64,000 nucleotides of DNA from Eukaryota sp. TZLM1-RC (Eukaryota > Metamonada: BaSk clade): the NCBI GenBank assembly GCA_040285825.1, contig JAUPSS010000002.1, positions 1,674,001 to 1,738,000 of the forward strand, given 5' to 3'. Below the pieces are notes generated by a model that did not search any database, was not told where the DNA came from, and saw only the letters and a list, made by a program, of their open reading frames with translations. The position numbers and the translations under genes are program-made. This document shows, in pieces, positions 53,057 through 63,159 of the stretch. Numbering within the stretch: position 1 is the first letter of the stretch; every line of letters begins with the position of its first letter.

Positions 53057-56000
53057 TTTTTTTCTTCCTCTACATATAACCGTTTAACTTAAAACCTGGC
53101 TGAACCGAGATGATTGCTTCTATTCTTTCTTGTTGATGTCTGAATCAGTTTCTGATTCTAATGGAGTCAAAAGAAAGAACGATAGTCAACAAGATGCTCA
53201 AGACGTCCTTTCCACCTCTCCTCCTCAACCTCTTCTCTCTTCATTTTTGGACAAAAAAAATTCTGATCAAGAATTTTTAGACAATCACGATGAAAAAACA
53301 GTTTGTTCAAAAACAAAGCCACGCTCCTACAGATGCTCAAAGTGTCGACAACAGGGACATAATGCTCGAACATGCCCCAATGTTGGAAAAAATGATGCTG
53401 CAAATTCTGAAACAAAATGTAAAAGAAAATTTATTAGAAGGAAAGAGTCTAAGGTAGAACCCATAAATAATGCTCCACAAGTTGTTGCAAAACCAGTTAG
53501 CAATCGATTGAAGCACAAAACTTGCAACACTTGTGGTATTTCTTTTAGAAAAAATGCAAAAGGAAAAACTTCTGATCGCTGCTTGAAATGCCGCATAGTT
53601 GATAACTACCATCCTCCTATAAGAATACCTCAAGAAATTCATCCGACCAAATGCAATGAATTTGCTTTCGTTTTTCAAAGATTTTTGGATCAATTATGTA
53701 AAGGAAAGTATGCTATCAATATTATTTGGGAATTTTTTGGTTCTTTTTGTCCTCCTTTTGAACAAAATTTCGTTAATATTTCCGAAGATTTAACCAATAT
53801 AGCACCGAGAAATCAGTCATCCGAGAAATTAAGTAAAATTTTTGAAGACAAATGCTTTGACAACAAATGGTCCAAGGCTTTGTCAGCTTTAAGTCCCGGA
53901 GTCAAAGCACCGAACAATGAAAATACAGTAGATAAACTGAAAATACTTCATCCTTATGAAGACCCTGTTATGGATCAAAATTTTTACGGCACATACTGGG
54001 AAAATTATCCATTGATGCCATCAGAAGTTTTTTCGGTTATCAAAAAGAGACCTCGTGGTAAGTCTGCCGGACTTTCTGGTATTACTATTGATCATGTAAA
54101 AGCCGCGATTATTTCTTCAGAAGATTGCCTTGGTTTATTGACCAAATTTTTCAACCAAATATTATCTGGTCAACGCAAGTACCCAGAAGAATTAAGAAGT
54201 CCTCGTTTGACTGCACTTGTCAAAAATTCAAAAATGGATGTTCGTCCTATTGCAGTCTCTGAGAGCTTACATAATATTTTTTCTGCGTGTTGCTTAAGCA
54301 GGTTCAATGAAAAAGCTAAAAAGATTTTATTACCCTTTCAATATGGTATAAATACTACAGATGGAGTCTCTTCAGCGATTTTTGCTACTGATGTCTTATT
54401 TCGTCAAAATGAATCCAATGTTTGCATGTCATTGGATTTTAGTAATGCTTTCAATTCGCTAAGTCGTCGCAGTATCCATGGTGCTCTATTGCAATATATG
54501 CCAGAATTAATACCATATTTTCAATCAACATATTGCACATATTCTAATTTACATTTTGGTAACAACATTTTGATTTCATCAAGTGGCGTAAAGCAAGGAG
54601 ATCCGTTAGGACCTCTTTTGTTTTGTTTGGCCATTCATCCTATTCTACTGCAAATTCAAGAGATGTTTCCTTCACTAAAAATGATTGCATATATGGATGA
54701 TGTTGTGCTTATTGGTGAATTAAATATTGTGAAAAAAAGCAACTGTATGTTTTAAAGAATTATTTACCAAAATTGGTCTCCGACTTAATTTACTTAAATG
54801 TGTTTTGTTATCGAATTCTCCAGTTTCCACAATAATTGATGATATTGATATTCAAGCCAAATTATATTCAATTGATGCTATTCGTCATTTGGGTTCGTTT
54901 TTAGGAAATAATGATAAAATTACCAAAAAAATTGTTTGAAAAGTTGAACTCAATTTCTGACAAAATTGACCGAATGATGAATTTAGATATAAAAAAACAC
55001 ATCAAATTTACCATTATAAGACTGTGTTTTAGTTCCAATTTTAATCATATATTTCGATCTACAAATCCTCTCGTCACTAGACCTTTGGCTCAAAAAGTTT
55101 AATGAGTTACGTGCAAAAGTTCTGTCTCAATTACTGGGATGTAAAATGTTTCAAATTCCAGATCATGCTTACCTTAGTCCACAATATGGTGGTTTAGGGT
55201 GGACGAAGGCTTCTATTCTTACCTCGTGTGCTTTTTGTTGGTGGATGCAGAAATGCAATCTTTGAGTTCTCCGAAAGATTTGCAGATTGGGAAGATTTAT
55301 TGATGACAACGCAAAGTTCCACTGTTTTTGCATTAAATGAAGAAATTTCAAGAATTGATGTAGAAAAATGGGGTCGATGTTTTCCCCAATCATTCAATGG
55401 CAATATTCCAGAAAAAAATGTTTTAAATTTGAAGTACACTCTTCGAACATTACAGAAAAGATTGACTGGAATGTATGAAAAAGATCTTTATAATAATATT
55501 TGCAGCTCGGCTGTTTTAAATCAAGATCTTCACTCATTGTTATTGGAAAGGGTGTTTGTGAAAACAAGGTGTCAGATTCTTCACTTTTTGTAACCATTGT
55601 ACCACGAAGATTTGGATTGTGTGCTACTAATGAAGCATTTGTAACAAAAATGAGATTATATTTGAACATCCCCATTAACCAATTATTATCAAAAGAAAAA
55701 TGTATTTGTTCGAATTCACCTCAACTCACTTTGCGCCATGCTCTAAATTGCTCTAAATTGATAACTTATCGTTCTTCATTACATGATGCTGTTAGAGACA
55801 CTGTTTTCAATATGGCACAAACTGCAAGGATATCGTGTATCAAAGAGCCCCTGCTGAAAGAAACACTTTCTCTGAATAATTTTGGTTCTGATGATAGAGG
55901 TGATGTATACTGTGATTGGATTGATAATTCTGAAGCTATTGTTGACTTTTGTCTCATGTAATGTTGCAAACGATACTTTGGTTCACAGAAGAAAACTTAA

Positions 56001-56391
56001 TCCTGTGGCTGCTCTGGATTTTAAAGCAAAGAAAAACATAGAAAATATGATAAAGAAATTGAAGATGCAAATATCGATAGAAATACACAGCTGGTTTTTA
56101 TTGCTTTTCCATTTTCGATAAATGGAAGATTATCAGTTGAAGCAGAAACTTTTTTGGATGACTTCCAAAAAATGGTGAAAGAAAAAACAATGAAAAGATT
56201 TGATATTTTTTTATGGCGTTCACGGATTCAATTTGCCATTATTAATAGATTACCGCGGTTTTTCAATCAAATTAGAGAAGCTTTAGCTAGACAGCAAGCA
56301 AATCAAGATTTTGTAGAGGAAATCTTGGTTTAATGATAGTCGTCCCATTAGTTATGATTTAATTTAATTAAGTGTGCAAATTCAATAAATT
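53057..56391 (+). mobile_element. Family I RLE retrotransposon, nearly full length
   Basis: Order along the element: CCHC knuckle CSKCRQQGHNARTCP; a second Cys cluster (CNTCGISF..CLKC); RT fingers (RPRGKSAGLSGITIDHV); palm SLDFSNAFNSL near 54430 and AYMDDVVLIG near 54690; thumb; GGLGWTKASIL; knuckle CICSNSPQLTLRHALNC; endonuclease core RGDVYCDWIDNSEAIVDF near 55900; terminus QANQDFVEEILV with stop about 56332. 3' end TTCAATAAA. Family architecture predicts nicking of target DNA and target-primed reverse transcription. Confidence 0.92.
53130..56332 (+). pseudogene. Family I retroelement polyprotein, frameshifted
   Basis: The first 541 codons (53130-54755) are open and contain both RT catalytic motifs. 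About seven single-base frameshifts follow, near 54733, 54930, 55095, 55230, 55548, 55948 and 56027, several in A- or T-runs. All domains remain alignable. Either the copy is recently dead, or some shifts are sequencing errors in homopolymers. Confidence 0.85.
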
Positions 56392-56394
56392 AAC

Positions 56395-56830
56395 TGCATC
56401 ATGCACTTTTGATCTAAAAGTAATAAATCGATAACAATTAAATAAATGGGTTGGTGTGACAGATTTTCCACATTTACAAATAAATCCATGCAAAAGCGGG
56501 ATTTCTTTGCTTGGCCATGCCAAGACGTACCTCATTATCCAAGCCTTCAAAAATTACTGTCAGTTTTTGTTGAAGCTTCTTCACACAATACCTTAAATTA
56601 ACTAAATTTCGTGGAGGAATCTCTTGAACTGAGTCGGGAAAACATCCCAAATTTGTGGTGCAATTTTATTAATGGCAACATGAAGGTCATACAAATATTT
56701 TGAAAATGAAGGAGTAAGCAAATGAATATCTTCAGGGAAAGGATTAAGAAATTCAAAAATAAATTTTTGCCACCACCAATAACAGCTGCTTGACAAACAA
56801 TTGAGGATTTGGTAAAGCCAACACCACCAA
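56395..56830 (-). mobile_element. Degenerate RLE fragment
   Basis: Minus strand: GGVGFTKSS, GGGKNLF-like block, INKIAPQIW, then CKCGKSVTPTHLFNC and FRSKVHDAV (56550-56400). A ~100-bp deletion lies between the EVRLGMAKQ and knuckle regions. 3' end is cut at the 3' terminus of the family I copy. Confidence 0.7.
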
Positions 56831-56833
56831 ATT

Positions 56834-57200
56834 GTGAAGAAAAAGTATTTTATTGTGTGTCTTTTATGTTGCTATCTTTGCTGGCTATCTAACCTCTTTT
56901 ACACCAACAAGCTCACCAGAAACACTGCCTTTATCGCGTCTTCAAATCACACCTTAAACGAAGACAATGAAAAAGGATTGAATCAATTAGCAAAAAATGT
57001 CAGTTTAATCAGTACTTATTCCCAAGATTGTGAGTTAATAAAAAATAAAAATTGGATGAATTCAATTTTTCATAGCTTTATTGTAGTAAAATAATTCAAA
57101 GGATGAGGTGAATGCTATTGAATTTAAATCATCACGTTGCACTGTGCAACAATATCCCCAATCTTTTGTCAAATCAGTCATCACAATTAATAATTTTTTA
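56834..57200 (+). pseudogene. Relic of a type II membrane protein
   Basis: MKKKYFIVCLLCCYLCWL is a basic N-terminus plus one membrane segment, followed by a lumenal-type region with N-x-S/T sites (NHT, NVS). After a stop at 57092 a second frame continues EVNAIEFKSSRCTVQQYPQSF. It is lost at about 57195, where a family II 3' end begins. This resembles the start of a Golgi-type enzyme, but the family cannot be named. The 86-aa piece may instead be a complete small protein. Confidence 0.35.
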
Positions 57201-57402
57201 AACTTAATTTTTTTAAAAACTGGAATATTTATTGAGATAAAAAAACCCATCTAGAATTCAATATCCTCCAAACAAGCGTCACTATTACTGAACCTACTCA
57301 CAGCATTACGTTCATATTCTACACCAATAGCTAAAAGTGCCTTTGAAATCATTGTTGGAATAGACTTGAAAATGCAAAAAACAATTCTATTAACCAGAAA
57401 GT
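57195..57402 (-). mobile_element. Family II 3' fragment
   Basis: Reverse-oriented family II terminus (ATTTATTGAGATAAAAAAA, then the ACLEDIEF ending at 57250) up to the FWLNRIVF codons at 57402, where it meets the Fanzor-like family C sequence. Almost identical to 61690-61865. Confidence 0.87.
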
Positions 57403-58305
57403 GGAGAAACTTAATAGTGCAAAGTTTGCAACCACTGAGAACTATTTGGATGATTTGGATGTTGAATTTCTGTCATCAAAGCACAAAGTACATATTTACT
57501 TTGGTAAAAGTGATTTACTTTATTTTTGTAGTCAAAAAAGATTCAAACTCAATGCAAAAGACCAATCAAAAAGAGATAAACAATATGAGTGGCTGAGATT
57601 AACAGAATTGCAGTGGTCAAGGGTGTTGAGAGTTCACCAAAAATTCAGAAAATTGAAAAAGAAAGAGTTTAGTTAGCAAAATGGAATCACAGTGGAACAT
57701 ACAGAAGGTACAATAACAAAAGAATCATCAAAATCTTTTATTTATAACAATTTCTATTCTTATGTTGCTTCCAAGCTGACAAACATGACAATTAAAGTTG
57801 ATTACTACTGTTTAATGATATGGCGCATTCAAAAAATGCAAAGATATGTCCATCATCAGAAAACAGGGGCTAAGTTATTAAAAAGAATGGATGAAAAACA
57901 ATGGAAGCAAGAAGACACTATCCTAATGTTTGGTGACAATGGCAATAAGACAAAGAATTTAAAGCATCATCAATCAAGTAGAGGAGTTGGATGGAGAAAT
58001 TTCTTTTAGAGCAATGGTTATACAGTATTTTTAGTTGATGAAAGAAACAAATCTTCAAAGTGCCCAACTTGTTATAACTCAGTTAATGTGTTTCTTGATG
58101 TTGAGAATCCTGGGCCATGGATGAGAGAGAAGTGCCCTACTAAGAAATGTCATGCTTTGATGTCGATATGATGTTTGTAGAGAAGAGTGTGAAGGAAAGG
58201 ATAAGGTATGGAATCGTAACAAGTTAGCATGTATCAAAACCAAGGCAATTGTAGATTATTTTGCAGAGGATAGTGTTGGTGAGAGGCCTGCATATTTGTT
58301 ATAAG
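57403..58305 (+). pseudogene. Family C Fanzor-like remnant
   Basis: RuvC-I region HIYFGKSDLLYFCSQKRFKLNAK (57480-57550) fits the Fanzor DPGKSDLLY-type block with Asp-Pro replaced by Tyr-Phe. Then come KLLKRMDEKQW, ILMFGDNGNKTKNLKHHQSSRGVGWR, RuvC-II VDERNKSSKCPTC (58033-58073), PWMREKCPTKKCHALM and the RuvC-III region KVWNRNKLACIKT (about 58205-58245). The chain is broken by stops at 57676 and 58009 and a shift near 58165. Two of three catalytic acids are lost, so it is inactive. It is clearly unlike families A and B. Confidence 0.72.
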
Positions 58306-58513
58306 TTATAGCCTTTTACTACAGTGAATCTGTTGCATTTTTGGATTTTCCCATGACTACTTCTTATTGTCAATAAAAGCAATAGTTGTGAGAATCTGAA
58401 CGGTTCTTCTAAAATAATAAGAAATATACTAAAAAAGAACTATGACTGGAGAATGTATATAAAGTTGAGATTTTGCATGTTATACAACTAAATATTTATT
58501 ATCAACCAACTAA
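58306..58513. other. Intergenic
   Basis: AT-rich, no gene seen downstream of the phospholipase gene. Confidence 0.4.
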
Positions 58514-60159
58514 TTAGCACATACTACCTTTAAAAGTTTTTAAAACCCAATCAAAGTTAAACGTATCGGGTTGTCCTTCATGCAAGTCTTTAAACTCAGG
58601 TCTTTTGCTCCAAGAAAATGGTTCTCTTTTACCACTCCAGGTAGGTCCTGAAATAATGTCCATGGCAAGAGTCTTTGGGGAGCTAAGTCTCATTACCTTT
58701 GCATCAATTGCTCCGTGCGCTCTGGGATTCTCCTTGTCTAAATCGTACCTGGATGCAATGGCATTCTTGGGGGATCCGAGTGAGAGGGGATCTGTTTCAA
58801 AGTTGTTGGATCGCATCAATTCCTTAAACATTAAGTAGTTAGAAACCTTTGGTGCATCACGAGCAAATATTCTAGCTCTAGGACACTTGTCATAGTCGTA
58901 TTGATCACCGTATTTCTTCTTCAATTCGGGATAACCAGCTTGATTATAGATAACTTTACTGAAAGGAATGTTATAACTTGGCCTGGGGTTAGCGTTGGGA
59001 CTGAAAACCTACCAATAACCTTGCCTACGGACTACAGATGACACGTCCTCCACATGTGTCATTCCTGGAAGCTGTTCAATAATGTAAAAAGACAGTCCCA
59101 TTAGCCCTCGACCAGGAACGAACCCATTAGTGTCAACTACCATCCATTGATTACAATAAGTCCCTGAATTGTACTTTCGAAACATTTGAGTCCAATTCTC
59201 TGGAGACTGAGCAGATCTCAAAGCAATCATAGCCCGAGCCCAGGTGAGTACAGTCTTATGCACAATGTTGTGGTAAAGGTCAGGATTGTTCATTGAAATG
59301 GTTGTTTCTTGAACAACAAGCCCAGTGCTGGTGACATAGGCATCGTCTTTGGAGAAGAGGTAGCCAGGCTTGGAGGTGAACGCAAACTTCCTATTGCGAG
59401 ATTTGCTGGGATTCAAACCAAGAGAGAAGGTCTTGTGCAACCTAAGCATGGCTCCATAGTAGGTCCTAATGTTAAAAATGGAAGGGAGAGGACATACCAA
59501 GTATTGTGGGAAATCCAAATATCACTGAGGTCGGGCGCTACTCTGATCAAAGCAGAACAGGAGTGACTGACAGACAACTCTTCCTCGGTCTGAGGCATTG
59601 AAGTGATGTTGAGGCTAGGCATCAGTTCATACAAATCACCTTCAGCAGTGATGATCAACATCTCAATGAAGGGAAGGTTCTGATCCTTCGGTGCAGCGGT
59701 GTTATAACCTTCTACCATGCCATCAAGTTGGTTCAGAGTTAGACCAACTTGATACCAGAAAAGATCAGTGTCCACATAGTGACCAACCATAGCCCTTTGC
59801 CATTCGGTTTGTTGTTGGAGAAAATCTATCAATTTCTGTGGAGTACCGTTTTCAAAACCATTGGTATGATCCCACATGTTGAGTTTATATTGATAAATGC
59901 GTTTTTGGGTAAGAAAGCCTTCTACCAGACCGACAGCCCTCATTTGAAGTTCATCGGAATAAGCAGAATTTGATTCGACTGTGAGGAATCCCCATCCATT
60001 AGAAGAGATAGTATCATTGTAGGAAGCAAAAGCAACGCTTGAGTGACGACATTCCAATCCTTCTCGGACAAGTAACTTATCGTTTTCAAATACAACAGAC
60101 GCATAACGAAGATTGGCGACAGCACAAGTAGCTGCTAAAAGAAGTATAAAGAACCGCAT
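58514..60159 (-). CDS. Phospholipase B-like protein, three exons
   Basis: Exons 60159-59498, 59465-59013 and 58982-58514 give 527 aa. I chose the ATG at 60159 because it begins a signal peptide (MRFFILLLAATCAVA); the upstream in-frame ATG does not. Family features: NGWGFLTVES, the SHSCSAL segment whose Cys is the predicted N-terminal nucleophile after autocleavage, then ISHNTWTYYGAMLR, NSGTYCNQWMVVD and GYWPSYNIPFSK. Further on are CPRARIFARDAP and a conserved end with TFNFDWV. Such proteins are lysosomal or secreted amidases/phospholipases of the Ntn fold. Several N-x-S/T sites. Its two introns of 32 and 30 nt restore conserved motifs when removed. Confidence 0.93.
58983..59012 (-). other. 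30-nt intron 2 of the phospholipase B-like gene
   Basis: GTAGGT to CGCTAACCCCAG. Its length is a multiple of three but it carries an in-frame TAG, so retention would truncate the protein. Removal gives GYW-PSYNIP. Confidence 0.88.
59466..59497 (-). other. 32-nt intron 1 of the phospholipase B-like gene
   Basis: GTATGT to TTTTTAACATTAG; removal gives HNTW-TYYGAMLR. Confidence 0.9.
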
Positions 60160-60362
60160 TAGAGAACCAAGTGTGTCAATAATAATTTTTTTCAAGGATT
60201 TTATTACTATCAAAACACACTTCTGGCTTTTGACCAATTCAGGCAATCTTGATAGACGTTAAGCACACTTTAGATCTATCACTATATGATATCACGATCA
60301 AACAATAGTTAAAGCAGCAACATCACAATACGCATACAGGTACGCAATACATGGAAAAACAC

Positions 60363-61640
60363 TTATCTACGGGGTCTCCGGAACGCCTCAGGTCTTTCAT
60401 TGTAGTAGTGCTCACTTATGGCAATCTCCAGCTGGTTTCTAGAGGCTGAGATGTCCCTCGACCAGAGTGTCTGACATTGATTGCAAACAAACTTATCATT
60501 GTGCACCCTCCCATCATCGTGATACAATTTTTGATTGAATACCTTACAGCAATTCGTTTTGGCAGGTGTGTAGAATTCATCTCCATTAGGCTTCACATAT
60601 GTAAAATGTTTCTGAATCTCCTTCAAAGAGCGCTTCCTTGGGGTTTTCACAGCTTGTCTTGATGCCCCATCACCTCCACTGCCAAACCAAAGTATGGTTT
60701 CTCTTCCATTAGCTATTAGTTTAATTTTTTCAATAAATCCCATTATTTTTTTGCCTTCTTATAAAAAAATCAAACTTGTTGCGGCGCAGGACTCGGCGAT
60801 CTCCATTTATCAGCAGTTGGTCTAATAAAGTTCTCGGACGGAAGCCGGGAATCCTGATTTCTTCCAGTATCCGTACTCATGCCATTGGCGTTGCTATTTC
60901 ATACAGATATTCGCGGGAATTCTGTACGAAATAGCAACTTGGTGATGCATGGGTCAAGACAGGTGGTTGAATGATCTTCTTTGCCTTTGGATTTAGAACA
61001 AGGCCTGAAAGTTGATGGTCAACATTGTTATTATCTATTCTTGATCCAATTGAATACCCACACAAATTTTTGTGGTTAGGATGAATTGCACAAAATGAGT
61101 ATTCAATTGGATCAACGGGAGGAGGCTCGTAGACGTCATCAGTTCTTCGACGTTGGCTATCACGAACCTGTTGTTGAAGTCTGGAGTTTCGCTTTCGACT
61201 TTTAGCAGGCATATCGTGTTGTCCACTGGCTCTGGCGGTTTCAAATTCTCTGGCTGAGCGGCGATTCTTGGTTGTCTTAGCAGCTGTTGAGAATGTAACC
61301 CTGACAGATGTACCATCTGATGCAAGGGTATAACGTGGGAAAGTATTTTGGTTGAAGAGCTTGAATGGGTTCCTCAATAGTTGACGGTTTGGATTGAAAC
61401 GCAAGAAGTGTTCTTCAAGTTGTTGACTGAAAGAAATAAAACCTGCTGAGTAGCTTGTGGATGGAGAAAGAATGTGTCTTCATTGTTTCACCCGCCACGT
61501 TCTCGAGGAAGCACAAAATACGGAGACCGGCGAAGAATCTAAAAGTCATCGATTCAGCGTTTTTTGGATGTCAGTTTCTTCTAAGAGTTGTATTACAGTT
61601 GTATTAGATTATTTGTCACCACTCTGTTTTCCTTTTGTTT
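60363..61640 (-). pseudogene. Family B Fanzor-like gene, second copy
   Basis: From 61450 down: GFISFSQQLEEHFLRFNPN, YTLASDGTSVRVTF, a basic linker, and the RuvC-I block YSFCAIHPNHKNLCGYSIGS. There the Asp is His (codon 61083-61081). A broken central region at 60760-60870 (KFDFFI) follows, then 60743-60363: ILWFGSGGDGASRQ, RuvC-II NGDEFYTPAKTNCC, CNQC pair and RuvC-III LWSRDISASRNQLEIAIS. Glu and the last Asp are kept. Two open blocks of 175 and 126 codons remain. Aligns with 44.3-45.4 kb throughout. The region 61410-61640 is probably the upstream part but I see no clear domain in it. Confidence 0.72.
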
Positions 61641-61684
61641 TATTGATGTACATACTTTAATAAACTTCCACACTTTTTTTAACT

Positions 61685-62860
61685 GAAATATTTATTGAGA
61701 TAAGAAAAATCTATCTAGAATTCAATATCCTCCAAACAAGCTTCACTATTACTAAACCTACTCACAGCATTACGTTTATATTCTACACCAATAGCTAAAA
61801 GTGCCTTTGAAATCATTGTTGGAATAGACTTGAAAATGCAAAAAACAATTCTATTTAACCAGAAAGTGGAATTCATTGTTTTACTAGACCTACTTAGTAA
61901 CATTTTTTTGAAATTTTCAAAAAAGTGCAACCCTGAAGGTCCAATATTGCCAAAAAGAGAAATTGCAAACGGCACAAACTGATATTTCAGATGTTCTACT
62001 CTACCTAACTGTGCCAAAGGTTCTTCATATTTTTTTATCTTCTTTTTTTCGGCGTTAGATAACGGCGAATCAGCGGAATACACTAAACCAGCAGCAGAAT
62101 TTTTGCAAACATCAACTGAGACAACATCTACAACATTGGGAACACCATCAATCTCTGGAGCTACTAAATCTGCCCTTCTTTTACCAAAGGAATCATCAGT
62201 TTGATCTGAAGACAGATTACGTACTAATGGCTCAATAAATGCCTCTATATTGAAACTTTTGCACATGGCATATAATTGATCACGAACTGAGTCATGAACA
62301 ATTGAGCGATAAGTTATGAAATACTTACAGTTTAAAATATGGGAAAGCATAACAACACTCTTGCAGCGACAAATTAAATCATTTGGTAAAGAACAAGGCC
62401 ATAGAAAACATCTCATTCTCATTGCAGTGGTCCATTGGTGATCATTAAGTAGAAGGCCAAAATGTTGGGATTTTGGGAGATTAGGCAACTTGAGCAACTG
62501 TCTTCAAGATCAATCAAAAAGTTTGCAAAAACGGGATTTTTTTCTTTAGCCAAGCTAAGACGTACAATATAATCCAAGTTTTCTAAAACTTTCAAGATTT
62601 TTTTCTGCAATTTTGTAAAAGTCAGTGGTAAGGAGAGCAAGCTTCTTGGAGGCAGTTCCACAATATCAGAGGGGAAACATTTAGACCAAATATTGGGTGA
62701 AAGAGTTTTTATTTCCTGTTGCAAAGAAATAAGATAAGAGCTGCCACAATTTTCAATGAGATCAACTTTTTCTGGAAAGCGATTCTTAAATTCAAAAATA
62801 AAATTTTTACCACCTCCAATAAAGGCAACTTTACAAAGCTTTACTTCCACACTTAACAAA
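61685..62860 (-). mobile_element. Family II RLE retrotransposon, 5'-truncated
   Basis: Frames 62859-62419 (GGGKNFIFEFKNRFPEKVDL, LSPNIWSKCFPSDIVELPPRSL) and 62497-61715 overlap across one frameshift near 62490. The second frame carries the CRCKSVVMLSHILNC knuckle, YRSIVHDSVRDQLYAMCKS and the core RRADLVAPEIDG. VDVVSVDVC, KIKKYEEPL and the terminus ACLEDIEF complete it. 3' end TCTCAATAAATATT near 61690. It is about 95 percent identical by eye to 11.7-12.7 kb. Confidence 0.9.
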
Positions 62861-63155
62861 ATAAACTCAGAACTAATGGGAGGAAATTCATTAAACCAAG
62901 ATTTCCTCTACAAAATCTTGATCTGCTTGTTGTCTAGCTAAAACTTATCTAATTCGGTGGAAAAACCGAGGCAATTTACTATTTATGGCAATTTGAATTC
63001 GCAAGCCCCATAAAAAATATCAAATTTCTTCATTGTTTTTTCTTGAACCATTTTTTGTAAATCATTCAAAAAAGTTCCTGATAATCTTCCATTTATAGAA
63101 AATGGGAAAGGAACAAAAGCAAGTGGTCTATTTCTATAGTATTAGCTTCTTCTGA
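62845..63155 (-). mobile_element. Family I 3' fragment
   Basis: Reverse-oriented family I 3' terminus and FVEEILV end, continuing to SINGRL and the LVPFPFSING region, with small indels. It meets the family II copy near 62845. Confidence 0.82.
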
Positions 63156-63159
63156 TGGA

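Noticed and set aside
59009-59012. TAG in the phospholipase B-like frame as a nonsense mutation
   Set aside because: A 30-nt GT-AG intron removes it and restores the conserved GYWPSYNIP motif; the first intron of the gene is equally short.
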